This document shows positions 16,335-24,013 of a stretch of 47,761 nt of DNA, one piece after another. A program made the translations under genes and the position numbers. Under the pieces are notes generated by a model. That model saw nothing but the letters and a program-made list of their open reading frames with translations, was not told the origin of the DNA and ran no database searches. Position 1 is the stretch's first letter; each line of letters starts with the position of its first letter. The DNA is from Lachnospiraceae bacterium (GTDB taxonomy: Bacteria; Bacillota; Clostridia; Lachnospirales; Lachnospiraceae), in the NCBI GenBank assembly GCA_016280395.1, contig JAEEGQ010000051.1, positions 1 through 47,761 of the forward strand, in the 5' to 3' direction.

Positions 16335-16955
16335 ATGCTGGTCAAAAGCCTTGTACTTGGCGCAGTCCGCACGAACTGCCACATCTGCATAGACGAGAGG
16401 CTCATGAAATGCCTTATTATCGACCCTGCCGACAATGCGGAGCATATTGCTGCGCTGCTTACGCGGGAGGGGCTTACTCCTGTTGCGATTTTACTCACGC
16501 ATGGGCATTTTGACCATATCTACGCAGTAAACGACCTTTGTATGAAATTCCGGCTCCCTGTAATTGCGGGGGCCGACGAAGCAGCGCTGCTACAGGATCC
16601 TGTGCTCAACGAATCGCGGAATTTCGGTCGCGAGGTGTGCGTTGTACCGACAAGACTTGTTCGGGACGGCGAGACTCTTGAGATAGCAAGCTTCAGGTTT
16701 AAGGTAATCGCAACACCCGGCCACACGGAAGGCTCGGTCTGCTACTACTTTGAGGACGAAGAGCTTGTCTTCACGGGAGATACGCTTTTCTTTGAATCCA
16801 TCGGACGTTCGGACCTCCACACGGGAAACGGCAGCAAACTCACAAGATCCGTCAAGGACAAGCTTTTTGCGCTTCCGAAGCACACGCTCGTCTACACGGG
16901 ACACGGTCCGAAAACAACAATAGAACACGAGATCAGGAATAATCCATATGTCTGA
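16335..16955 (+). CDS. MBL-fold metallo-hydrolase (glyoxalase II-like)
   Basis: A 206-residue metallo-beta-lactamase-fold hydrolase. The zinc motif HGHFDH covers residues 56-61, with later ligands in ATPGHTEGS and FTGDTLF and the final His in VYTGHG. Members next to rel and hemZ in Clostridia are usually annotated as glyoxalase II-like thioesterases, but the substrate is not known. GGAGGAAGG lies before the ATG. It overlaps hemZ by eight bases, so the two are translated together. Confidence 0.9.
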   Translation: MLVKSLVLGAVRTNCHICIDERLMKCLIIDPADNAEHIAALLTREGLTPVAILLTHGHFDHIYAVNDLCMKFRLPVIAGADEAALLQDPVLNESRNFGREVCVVPTRLVRDGETLEIASFRFKVIATPGHTEGSVCYYFEDEELVFTGDTLFFESIGRSDLHTGNGSKLTRSVKDKLFALPKHTLVYTGHGPKTTIEHEIRNNPYV

Positions 16956-18483
16956 TATTACCTACCGGCTTATCATTGCCGGAACAATGTTTGAGCAGGA
17001 ATTAAAGCCTCTTGTACGCTCATTCTTCCAGGGGCATGAGCTTGAAACGGAGCTTTTTGGCTGGGATGAGGAGCTTGAAGCTTTAAGGATCGCGGATAAT
17101 AAGCTTTATTACGGCGATATAGAGCCCTTTGATATAGAAAACGGAATAGTGATACACACGGGCGAAAAGCGGTTTTCGGCGGCATTTTTTAAGGACGGCG
17201 AGGTTGTCTTTCATGAAGAAGGCGAAGCACTTTTTGACCGCAAGGAGTACAGGAATGCGCTCGCAAGGGCCGTTTACCGCTGCCTTTCAAAGGGCACGGG
17301 AAAACAGCTCCCGTGGGGGATACTTACCGGTGTCCGTCCCACAAAGCTTGTTTACGAAGGCCTTGAAGCAGGTAAGAACCCGGAAGATATCGCAAGGAGC
17401 ATGAAGGAGGAGTACCTTTGTTCCGACAGAAAGACGGCGCTGAGCCTCAAGGTTGCCGGTAAGGAGCATGAGATCCTTTCTTCTTTTGACTATTCGGACG
17501 AATACAGCCTGTATATAGGAATTCCGTTCTGTCCGACAGTCTGTGCCTACTGTTCCTTTACCTCTTTTCCGTTAAAAGGGTATGATGATCTTGTTGAACC
17601 CTATCTTGCAGCGCTTTTTAAGGAGATAGAAGCGGCAGCGGGGCTTTTCAAAGGACACGGGATAAGCTCCGTGTATTTTGGTGGAGGAACGCCTACAACG
17701 CTTTCGGCAACGCAGCTTGAAAGGCTCATCTGCAAAGTAAAGGATACCTTCGACCTTAGAAAGTGCAGGGAATTCACTGTTGAGGCGGGGCGGCCCGACA
17801 GCATTACGAGAGACAAGCTTAAGGTACTTAAAAACTGCGGTGTTTCGCGCATTTCCATAAATCCGCAGTCAATGAACGACGAGACCTTAAAACGCATCGG
17901 AAGGCGCCACACGGCGGCACGGATAGTGGAAGCCTTTGAAATGGCAAGAACCGAGGGGCTTGACAACATCAATACGGATATAATACTCGGGCTTGAAGGC
18001 GAGACCGTAAAGGAAGTTGAGTACACCTTAAGCCGCATAAAGGAGCTTGCCCCGGAGAGCCTGACGGTCCATACGCTGGCATTAAAGCGTGCGGCGCGTC
18101 TTGTGACCGAAAAAAAGAATTTCGAAGGTTCGGGGCTTTCAAGCATTTCGGACATGATCGAAATGACCGCTGATTTTGCCGAAAACAACGGCTATGAGCC
18201 CTATTATCTTTACAGGCAGAAAAATATGGCCGACAACCTTGAAAATGTCGGTTATTCAAAAAAAGGACTTGAATGTCTCTACAACATCCTTATAATGGAG
18301 GAAGTCCAGACTATCCTTGCACTCGGTGCCGGCGGGTCCTCAAAGTTCGTTTTCCCGAAAACACAGGGAAATACACGCATAGAGCGGGTGGAGAACGTTA
18401 AGAACGTTAACCACTACATCGACAGGATCGATGAGATGATACAGAGAAAAGAGGATTTTCTCAAGGCAGAGAAGGTCTTCTGA
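16948..18483 (+). CDS. hemZ: radical SAM coproporphyrinogen dehydrogenase-like protein HemZ
   Basis: HemZ/HemN-like oxygen-independent coproporphyrinogen III oxidase family, 511 residues. The radical SAM cluster is Cys195-x3-Cys199-x2-Cys202 (FCPTVCAYCSF), followed by VYFGGGTPTTL, the usual HemN-family motif. The first 150 residues form the extra N-terminal domain typical of the Clostridial HemZ branch. No other heme genes are in view, so the true substrate is uncertain; HemN-like proteins include methyltransferases and heme chaperones. The start overlaps the MBL gene end. Confidence 0.88.
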   Translation: MSDITYRLIIAGTMFEQELKPLVRSFFQGHELETELFGWDEELEALRIADNKLYYGDIEPFDIENGIVIHTGEKRFSAAFFKDGEVVFHEEGEALFDRKEYRNALARAVYRCLSKGTGKQLPWGILTGVRPTKLVYEGLEAGKNPEDIARSMKEEYLCSDRKTALSLKVAGKEHEILSSFDYSDEYSLYIGIPFCPTVCAYCSFTSFPLKGYDDLVEPYLAALFKEIEAAAGLFKGHGISSVYFGGGTPTTLSATQLERLICKVKDTFDLRKCREFTVEAGRPDSITRDKLKVLKNCGVSRISINPQSMNDETLKRIGRRHTAARIVEAFEMARTEGLDNINTDIILGLEGETVKEVEYTLSRIKELAPESLTVHTLALKRAARLVTEKKNFEGSGLSSISDMIEMTADFAENNGYEPYYLYRQKNMADNLENVGYSKKGLECLYNILIMEEVQTILALGAGGSSKFVFPKTQGNTRIERVENVKNVNHYIDRIDEMIQRKEDFLKAEKVF

Positions 18484-18536
18484 CAGTCCTTGCGTCTTTT
18501 TGACTTTATGTCTTAAGGCGGAAAGGAGGGTGGATT

Positions 18537-19229
18537 ATGGATTTTATTCAGACCGTGCTTTCCTACGGAGGCTTGTTTTATGCCGATGAAAACGAAAAAC
18601 ACGATCAAAACGGCGAAGAGATACCGGATAATGTGATGGCTGTGCTTGATGAGGCGCTCGACCACGCGATCCTTGTGAGCAACATAGCATCCCATCTTGC
18701 AAGGACCCTCGGAAACAGCGAGGAGTTCTGCAAGGATATCGCAAAAGCCGGACTTCTGCATGATATCGGAAAGCTAAGGCTCCATGAGTATCTTGAGGCC
18801 GAATCCGGCGAAAACGCTTCGGACATTGAAAGATTAAAGTATGTAAGAATGCACCCTACAATGGGTTATGAATTTCTTAAAGCAAATGACATGTACACGG
18901 AGGAGATAAGGCAGGCCATCCTCCATCATCACGAAAACTACGACGGTACAGGGTATCCGTCGAACCTTAAAGGTGATGAGATCCCGTATATGTCAAGGAT
19001 ACTGCGTGTCTGCGACGTATTCGCGGCGCTTGTCTCGGAGCGGCCGTATCGTGCGGCTTTTGATACAGAAACAGCCATAGAGCTGATGACCGATGAGGTC
19101 AAGAATTTTGACATGGAAGTATTCCTCGCGTTCCTTTACATGGTCAGGACCTCCGACAATGAGGAGCTTGAAGAGTATATAGAAGAATCAAACAAAAAGA
19201 CGCTTGAGAAGAGAAAATCAAACGCCTGA
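18537..19229 (+). CDS. HD-GYP domain phosphodiesterase
   Basis: A 230-residue stand-alone HD-GYP protein; family members hydrolyse cyclic di-GMP or similar nucleotides. It shows the HD pair in LLHDIGK (about residue 76), HPTMGYEFL, HHENYDGTGYP (the GYP motif) and RILRVCDVFAALVSERPYR. There is no receiver or membrane domain, so its input is unknown. An AAAGGAGG site precedes the ATG. It lies between hemZ and aspS, 11 bases before the latter. With the PilZ and degenerate GGDEF genes further on, it suggests a c-di-GMP circuit; this is inference. Confidence 0.9.
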   Translation: MDFIQTVLSYGGLFYADENEKHDQNGEEIPDNVMAVLDEALDHAILVSNIASHLARTLGNSEEFCKDIAKAGLLHDIGKLRLHEYLEAESGENASDIERLKYVRMHPTMGYEFLKANDMYTEEIRQAILHHHENYDGTGYPSNLKGDEIPYMSRILRVCDVFAALVSERPYRAAFDTETAIELMTDEVKNFDMEVFLAFLYMVRTSDNEELEEYIEESNKKTLEKRKSNA

Positions 19230-19240
19230 AAGGAGTTTTT

Positions 19241-21001
19241 ATGCAATCCCGTACACATACATGCGGAGAGCTGCGTCTTTGCGATGCAGGAAAAAAAGTC
19301 AAGCTGGTGGGCTGGCTTGAAAACATGAGAGAGGTAGGCGGAAACCTTGCGTTTGTTGTACTGCGCGACTTTTACGGCACCACACAGGTCGTTGCACAGG
19401 ACGATATGGTGGCTTCCTTCAAGAATATTACGAAAGAGTCGACTGTATCCGTAACAGGTACAGTCCGCGAGAGAAGTTCAAAGAACCCAAAGCAGGCTAC
19501 AGGTGACATCGAAGTTGTGCCCGAATCCGTAGAAGTTCTCGGAGCCTGCCGCTACAACGAGCTGCCCTTTGAGATCAACCGCAGCCGCGAGGCGGATGAA
19601 CTGCTCCGCCTTAAATACAGGTATCTTGACCTTAGAAATCCGGAGGTTAAAAAGAACATCGTGCTAAGATGCAATGTTGTTGCCGCTTTGAGAGCAGCAA
19701 TGACGGAGCACGGCTTCCTCGAGATAACAACGCCCATCCTTACGGCTTCTTCGCCCGAAGGCGCAAGGGACTACCTTGTTCCGGCGCGTAAGCATCCGGG
19801 CAAGTTCTATGCGCTTCCCCAGGCTCCCCAGCAGTTTAAGCAGCTGCTCATGACCTCGGGCTTTGACCGCTACTTCCAGATCGCACCCTGCTTCCGTGAT
19901 GAGGATGCAAGAGGAGACCGCTCACCGGGAGAGTTCTACCAGCTCGACATGGAGATGGCGTTCGCTTCCCAGGAGGATGTTTTTGCAGTGCTTGAGGATG
20001 TGCTTCCCCCTGTATTTGCAAAGTTTGGCAAATACAACCGCGCTTCCGGCGCTCCTTTCAAGCGCATCCCTTACTTAGAGGCACTTGAGACCTACGGTTC
20101 GGATAAACCCGATCTTCGTATCGACCTTACCGCAAAGGATGTTACGGATGCTTTTGCGGGCTGCGGCTTTGACCAGCTTGAGGGCAAAAAGGTAAAGGCA
20201 GTAGTAGTTTCCGACTGCAAAGAGAGCAGGAAAGTTATCGAGAAGCTTCTTGCCGATGCCGAAGTTGTTGCCGGTGTTAAGCCTTACTGGTTCAGAAAAG
20301 ACGAGAACGGCGAGATCGTCGGCGGTATCTCGAAGTTTGTAAAGAATGTAGAAGATGCCGTGGTTTCAAAGCTCGGCTTAAAGAATAACGACCTTGTGCT
20401 TATTGCAGCAGGCGAACTTACAAAGGCACAGAAGCTTGCAGGTGTTCTGATCAAGACCTTCGGAGCTGCGGTTCCCGGCCATATGGACAAAGAACAGTAC
20501 GCATTCTGCTGGATCGTGGACTTCCCCATGTACGAGATAGGCGATGAATCCGGTGAGCTTGAGTTCTGCCACAATCCTTTCTCCATGCCGCAGGGCGGCC
20601 TTGAGACGCTTCTTAAGGCAGAGCGCGGGGAGATCGATCCCCTTTCCATCATGGCGGACCAGTACGACCTTGTATGCAACGGCGTAGAGCTGTCTTCGGG
20701 TGCTGTCCGTAACCATGATCCCGAGATAATGATCAAGGCCTTTGAGCTTGTAAGACTCGGCGAGGATGATGTTAAGGCCAAGTTCCCCGCCATGTACAAC
20801 GCATTCTGCTACGGTGCTCCGCCCCACGCAGGCATCGCGCCCGGCGTAGACCGTATGGTAATGCTCCTTGCAGGTGAGGAGAGCATCCGCGAGATCATCC
20901 CGTTCCCGATGAACAAGAACGCACAGGATGTTATGATGGACGCTCCGGGCTATGTTACCGAAAAGCAGCTTAATGAGCTGCATATCAAAGTTACGGAATA
21001 A
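19241..21001 (+). CDS. aspS: aspartyl-tRNA synthetase
   Basis: Class II aminoacyl-tRNA synthetase charging tRNA-Asp, 586 residues. The N-terminal OB-fold anticodon domain (GWLENMREVGGNLAFVVLRD) is followed by the catalytic core (motif 2 FRDEDARGDRSPGEFYQLD), the bacterial GAD insertion (about 290-420) and motif 3 (GVDRMVMLLAGEESIREII). Length and domains are standard for bacterial AspRS. Whether it also charges tRNA-Asn cannot be told from the window. AAAGGAG precedes the ATG, 11 bases after the HD-GYP stop. Confidence 0.97.
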   Translation: MQSRTHTCGELRLCDAGKKVKLVGWLENMREVGGNLAFVVLRDFYGTTQVVAQDDMVASFKNITKESTVSVTGTVRERSSKNPKQATGDIEVVPESVEVLGACRYNELPFEINRSREADELLRLKYRYLDLRNPEVKKNIVLRCNVVAALRAAMTEHGFLEITTPILTASSPEGARDYLVPARKHPGKFYALPQAPQQFKQLLMTSGFDRYFQIAPCFRDEDARGDRSPGEFYQLDMEMAFASQEDVFAVLEDVLPPVFAKFGKYNRASGAPFKRIPYLEALETYGSDKPDLRIDLTAKDVTDAFAGCGFDQLEGKKVKAVVVSDCKESRKVIEKLLADAEVVAGVKPYWFRKDENGEIVGGISKFVKNVEDAVVSKLGLKNNDLVLIAAGELTKAQKLAGVLIKTFGAAVPGHMDKEQYAFCWIVDFPMYEIGDESGELEFCHNPFSMPQGGLETLLKAERGEIDPLSIMADQYDLVCNGVELSSGAVRNHDPEIMIKAFELVRLGEDDVKAKFPAMYNAFCYGAPPHAGIAPGVDRMVMLLAGEESIREIIPFPMNKNAQDVMMDAPGYVTEKQLNELHIKVTE

Positions 21002-21056
21002 TATAGGTTATACATACAAAAACAATCCGGAAACGGCGCTTATGGGAGGCAAAACT

Positions 21057-21848
21057 ATGAATATTGTCGGCAAATGGAATCTTGTATCCGTAAAGGCCAT
21101 GGATTTTACCACATTTGAGGACAAATGGACGCCAAACGACGAACTAAAGGATCTTCCCGAGGACAATCCCTTCAGGAAGATGATGAACACCGAATTTGAA
21201 TTCTTTGAAGACGGAACGTTCGCCATGAAGTCTGTTGTTCCGAACATCACGGAAATCCCCATGGAGGAGCTTAAGGCTGCGATCGAATCCGGTCAGGCCG
21301 TTCAGGAAGGCGGTGTCGTGAAGCTCGTCACCAAGTCCGAATGGAAGGAAGAGGACGGCAAGCTCATCATCAACACTAAAGAGGAAGGCGAGATCCTTGG
21401 GGAGAAGATAAATCCATGGAAGGCAGCCGAAGCCGACGGCAACACGTTCATAATCAATACATACTACCAGATAGTGCATGCAGGCGAGACTCCGTCGGTT
21501 GTAAGAAAGACTGTTCCGGTTGAAAAGGAAGTCTCGGAAGAGACGGCAAACGCAGCAGGCACCTACAAGGGCATCTATACGAAGTTTGTCGGTGACCCCG
21601 ATACCGCAAAGAATGACAAAGACGAGTTTAAGCTTATCCTTGAGAAGGACGGCACCGGAAAGAGCATCCGTGACGGTCTCGAGATAAAGGTTCCGGACTG
21701 GTCTGTAGAGGGCGGTAAATTCAAGCTTACAGAGAAATTCCTCGGAACCATCGATTACACCGGAACGCTTGACGGAAAGTCGCTCGTGCTTTACAACGAC
21801 GATCCCGAAAAGCCTGTTACGTGCATGTATGTGTATGAGAAAGAATAA
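21057..21848 (+). CDS. lipocalin-like hypothetical protein
   Basis: A 263-residue cytoplasmic-looking protein with no signal peptide. It begins MNIVGKWNLVSVKAMDF, the IxGxW pattern of lipocalin/DUF-type small beta-barrels, and a second related half begins near residue 165 (AAGTYKGIYTKF). It may be two tandem beta-barrel units. The ATG at 21057 has GGGAGG upstream; a longer in-frame version would overlap aspS and is unlikely. A terminator follows directly. Function unknown. Confidence 0.8.
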   Translation: MNIVGKWNLVSVKAMDFTTFEDKWTPNDELKDLPEDNPFRKMMNTEFEFFEDGTFAMKSVVPNITEIPMEELKAAIESGQAVQEGGVVKLVTKSEWKEEDGKLIINTKEEGEILGEKINPWKAAEADGNTFIINTYYQIVHAGETPSVVRKTVPVEKEVSEETANAAGTYKGIYTKFVGDPDTAKNDKDEFKLILEKDGTGKSIRDGLEIKVPDWSVEGGKFKLTEKFLGTIDYTGTLDGKSLVLYNDDPEKPVTCMYVYEKE

Positions 21849-21855
21849 TTAAACA

Positions 21856-21888
21856 AAAGGGAGTTGTCGGCCGGCGCTCCCTTTTTTG
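21856..21888 (+). terminator. Rho-independent terminator after the lipocalin-like gene
   Basis: AAAAGGGAG pairs with CTCCCTTTT across ttgtcggccggcg, followed by a T-run. The 126-bp repeat starts inside the T-run. Confidence 0.8.
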
Positions 21889-22011
21889 TGCGATAAGCGA
21901 ATGCCCTCGGCAGCAAGCTCGCTTGCTGGACGAGGGCTGAGTGAACGGTCATTGAGCGGACTTCGTACGCGAGATGACCCGTCGAATCGAGTAGGAGTCA
22001 GCCTACTCGAT
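21886..22011. repeat. 126-bp three-hairpin intergenic repeat, copy 1
   Basis: Near-identical to 45867-45993 (at most a one-base length difference). Three stems are visible: GCCCTCG...CGAGGGC enclosing CAGCAAGC/GCTTGCTG (21903-21937); GTCAT...ATGAC with an inner GCG/CGC and a TGA/GAG internal loop (about 21949-21980); and ATCGAGTAGG/CCTACTCGAT with a six-base loop (21986-22011). No protein is plausible. Both copies begin at a terminator's T-run. It may be a REP- or MITE-like element or a structured RNA. Confidence 0.85.
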
Positions 22012-22104
22012 GCGTGCGCCTAGCGGCGCATGTTTCATCGGAGCGGGGAGAAGGAACTGCTCCGTTCCGGGTAAAGAGAATGTATTATTTTTGGGGAGTA
22101 TGCC

Positions 22105-23196
22105 ATGAAGAAAAAGAGCGCATTGCGTATCATATTCACGATATTACTTATTGCGATCCCGGTTGCCGGCATTGCGTATTCTGCATATTACGGGATAGCT
22201 GTGCACAAGCAGGGAGAAAGCGCGAGCATAGGCGTTCTTCCGGCGATAGCGCTTTTCCTTACTGTGACGCTGCTTATTGAGGTTGTCGTTGCGGTCTTGT
22301 ATGTAGTGTTAAGGTACATTACAGGCGGAAAGAAGAAGGAAAAGAAGGCGCGCGAAAAGAAGCCTACGCGCTTCGGGACGTTTGTCAGGAAGCATATCGC
22401 GGGAATGGTGATCGTTTCTGTAGTTCTGCTTGCGGTGCTGTTTTATACGGTTCTTTTCTTTATCCAGGACCTTCTGATATTCCATCCGAACAATTTCTAC
22501 GCAAATACCGCATCCAGCCTTGCAAACGTCACGAAGATATCGCTTTCGGACGGCAAATACTCGGGGTATTTCAGAAAGAGCGGCAATAAAGACCTTATTG
22601 TATTCTACTGCGGAAACGCGGAGAGCGCCGCGGGTGCGATGTGCATCCTCTGCGATCCTTCGGACGTTGTGGCGGAAGTATTACAGGATTTCGATGTTCT
22701 GGTAGTAGATTACCCCGGGTACGGCGAAAGCAAGGGAAAACCCGGTGAAAAGGCGTTTTATGATATGGCTGATACTGTTATTAAGTACGCCGGCGGGCTT
22801 GGCGGCTATGACCACAAGTACCTTGTCGCATACAGCATAGGCACGGGCGTTGCGACCTACACGGCGTCAAGGTCAGACTGGGACAAGCTTGTACTTATCG
22901 CGCCCTACAACAACTTTACGGATGAGTGCTGCTCGGTGCTTCCCGTGTTTTTCGGGCCGTTAAAGGCCATAATTAAGCACAAATTCCCTTCGGACGAATA
23001 TGCAAAGAGCATTACGGAGCCTACATGCATGATAGTTTCGGACGGCGATATGCTAATACGAAACAAGCTCTCGGAAAAGCTTAAAGCCGCATTCAAGACT
23101 GCGCCCGAGTACATACAGCTGACGGGTCTTACTCACAGCGAGATGTGCTACAGCAAGGAAGTTTTCAGGAAAGCTGCGGAGTACCTGAAGAAGTGA
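22105..23196 (+). CDS. membrane-anchored alpha/beta hydrolase
   Basis: A 363-residue protein with three membrane helices in the first 135 residues (about 8-30, 42-70, 98-122), then an alpha/beta-hydrolase domain outside the membrane. The nucleophile Ser sits in AYSIGTG, a variant of GxSxG with Ala at the first Gly; VVDYPGYGESKG is the strand before it. A probable acid is in SDGDMLI and the His in LTHSEM. Related proteins include lysophospholipase-like and BEM46-like hydrolases; the substrate is unknown. The ATG has GGGGAG upstream. The region 22012-22104 before it holds a perfect TGCGCC/GGCGCA hairpin next to the repeat. Confidence 0.85.
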   Translation: MKKKSALRIIFTILLIAIPVAGIAYSAYYGIAVHKQGESASIGVLPAIALFLTVTLLIEVVVAVLYVVLRYITGGKKKEKKAREKKPTRFGTFVRKHIAGMVIVSVVLLAVLFYTVLFFIQDLLIFHPNNFYANTASSLANVTKISLSDGKYSGYFRKSGNKDLIVFYCGNAESAAGAMCILCDPSDVVAEVLQDFDVLVVDYPGYGESKGKPGEKAFYDMADTVIKYAGGLGGYDHKYLVAYSIGTGVATYTASRSDWDKLVLIAPYNNFTDECCSVLPVFFGPLKAIIKHKFPSDEYAKSITEPTCMIVSDGDMLIRNKLSEKLKAAFKTAPEYIQLTGLTHSEMCYSKEVFRKAAEYLKK

Positions 23197-23274
23197 GAAA
23201 TGCTTTTGTGCAGTCTGCGATCGCGTGTGAAAGTCTGTTATCACTTTAACACGTTACAGTATGAAAAATAATTG

Positions 23275-23303
23275 TTGACAAAGCCGAAAGCATTTGATAA
23301 CAT
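23275..23303 (+). promoter_or_regulatory. promoter of the T-box transcript
   Basis: TTGACA (23275-23280), 17 bases, TAACAT (23298-23303) with a TG two bases before it. Transcription would begin near 23310, just before stem I of the T-box. Confidence 0.6.
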
Positions 23304-23319
23304 ACACCTAATATCAAAT

Positions 23320-23609
23320 GCAATGAAGGGGAGCAGTAAGACCGTATCTGCCCGAAGAGAGCTGCCGGACGGTGTAAGGCAGCGGAGAAAAAGTCTGAAC
23401 TCGCCCCGGAGCAGCTGCCTGAAAGCAGAAGGGGGTAAGCCCACACTGCCGCGTAGGAGCAGACGTTTTCCACGTAACGGAGTTTAAGTGCATGTTTGTA
23501 CGGAGGTTCGCTTGAAACGGACTAAACCGGCAGACGTGAAGCGGAGTGGTACCGCGGAGGTTTGTTTATTCGCCTTCGTCTCTGTAGATCAGAGATGAAG
23601 GCTTTTTTA
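23320..23609 (+). promoter_or_regulatory. T-box leader, probable leucine (CUC) specifier
   Basis: This fills most of the 445-base gap before the DUF1294 gene. Stem I base GGGG (23328-23331) pairs with CCCC (23404-23407). The specifier loop has AGCAGUA on one side and GAACUCG on the other, closed by AGAC/GUCU; the codon after GAA is CUC (23400-23402), leucine. The distal part shows the conserved AGAGAG and GGUGUAA elements within a GCUGCC/GGCAGC stem. The T-box motif GGAGTGGTACCGCGG is at 23543-23557; its UGGU matches tRNAs whose base before CCA is A, which fits tRNA-Leu and not tRNA-Asn. The leader ends in a terminator. T-boxes read uncharged tRNA and turn on the gene behind. Confidence 0.9.
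23572..23609 (+). terminator. T-box terminator
   Basis: GCCTTCGTCTCTG (from 23572) pairs with CAGAGATGAAGGC over 13 bp with one G-U, followed by six T. It competes with the antiterminator formed by the T-box motif just upstream. Confidence 0.9.
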
Positions 23610-23641
23610 TTATTCTGCTAAGTGCAGAACGGAGGAAGATC

Positions 23642-23938
23642 ATGACCGATACACAGAAAATAATCCTCATACTCGTCCTATGCTGGCTGGTGGTTACAAA
23701 CATAATCGCATTTGTGGCCATGTACAGCGACAAGGAGCGCGCGAAAAAGGGCGCATGGCGCATAAAAGAGGCCACATTGTTCATGTTTGCGATCATCGGC
23801 GGAAGTTTGGGCGCAAACCTTGGAATGCAGGTTTTCAGGCATAAGACGAAACATTGGTATTTTGTAGTGTTTATGCCGCTTATCCTGATCCTGCACATAG
23901 CCCTGCTTGTTGCGGGCTGGTATTTCTTTTTCAGATGA
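23642..23938 (+). CDS. DUF1294 family membrane protein
   Basis: A 98-residue protein with three membrane helices (about 6-28, 44-64, 74-96) and the DUF1294 signature: DKERAKKGAWRIKE, then GGSLGANLGMQVFRHKTKHWYF. Its function is unknown in all organisms to my knowledge. GGAGG (23631-23635) precedes the ATG, which lies only 33 bases after the T-box terminator, so it is the first gene under that control. The fusion ligase gene follows after 75 bases, on the same strand and without a visible terminator between, so it could be co-transcribed. Confidence 0.9.
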   Translation: MTDTQKIILILVLCWLVVTNIIAFVAMYSDKERAKKGAWRIKEATLFMFAIIGGSLGANLGMQVFRHKTKHWYFVVFMPLILILHIALLVAGWYFFFR

Positions 23939-23971
23939 CAGAAATGTGAAAAGCCAAAAGGCACAAATGAA

Positions 23972-24012
23972 ACCATTAGCTATTCGCTGCGCTCGCAGCA
24001 TGGAGGATAAAA
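23972..24012 (+). repeat. 41-bp dispersed repeat, copy 2, carrying a ribosome binding site
   Basis: Near-copy of 10842-10882. Here the core GCTGCGCTCGCAGC is a perfect palindrome (stem GCTGCG/CGCAGC, loop CT), less perfect in copy 1. GGAGG at its end (24002-24006) is the ribosome binding site of the next gene. Confidence 0.75.
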
Positions 24013-24013
24013 A

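Noticed and set aside
22014-22280. 88-codon frame following the first 126-bp repeat
   Set aside because: It overlaps the start of the membrane hydrolase in another frame and begins within structured repeat flank.
23397-23403. Reading the specifier as AAC (Asn) or ACU (Thr)
   Set aside because: CUC follows the usual GAA of the specifier loop. UGGU in the T-box motif does not pair with the G discriminator of tRNA-Asn. Thr remains a weak alternative.
23272-23487. 71-codon plus-strand frame in the T-box leader
   Set aside because: It overlaps stem I and later T-box elements, which explain the sequence better; no ribosome binding site.
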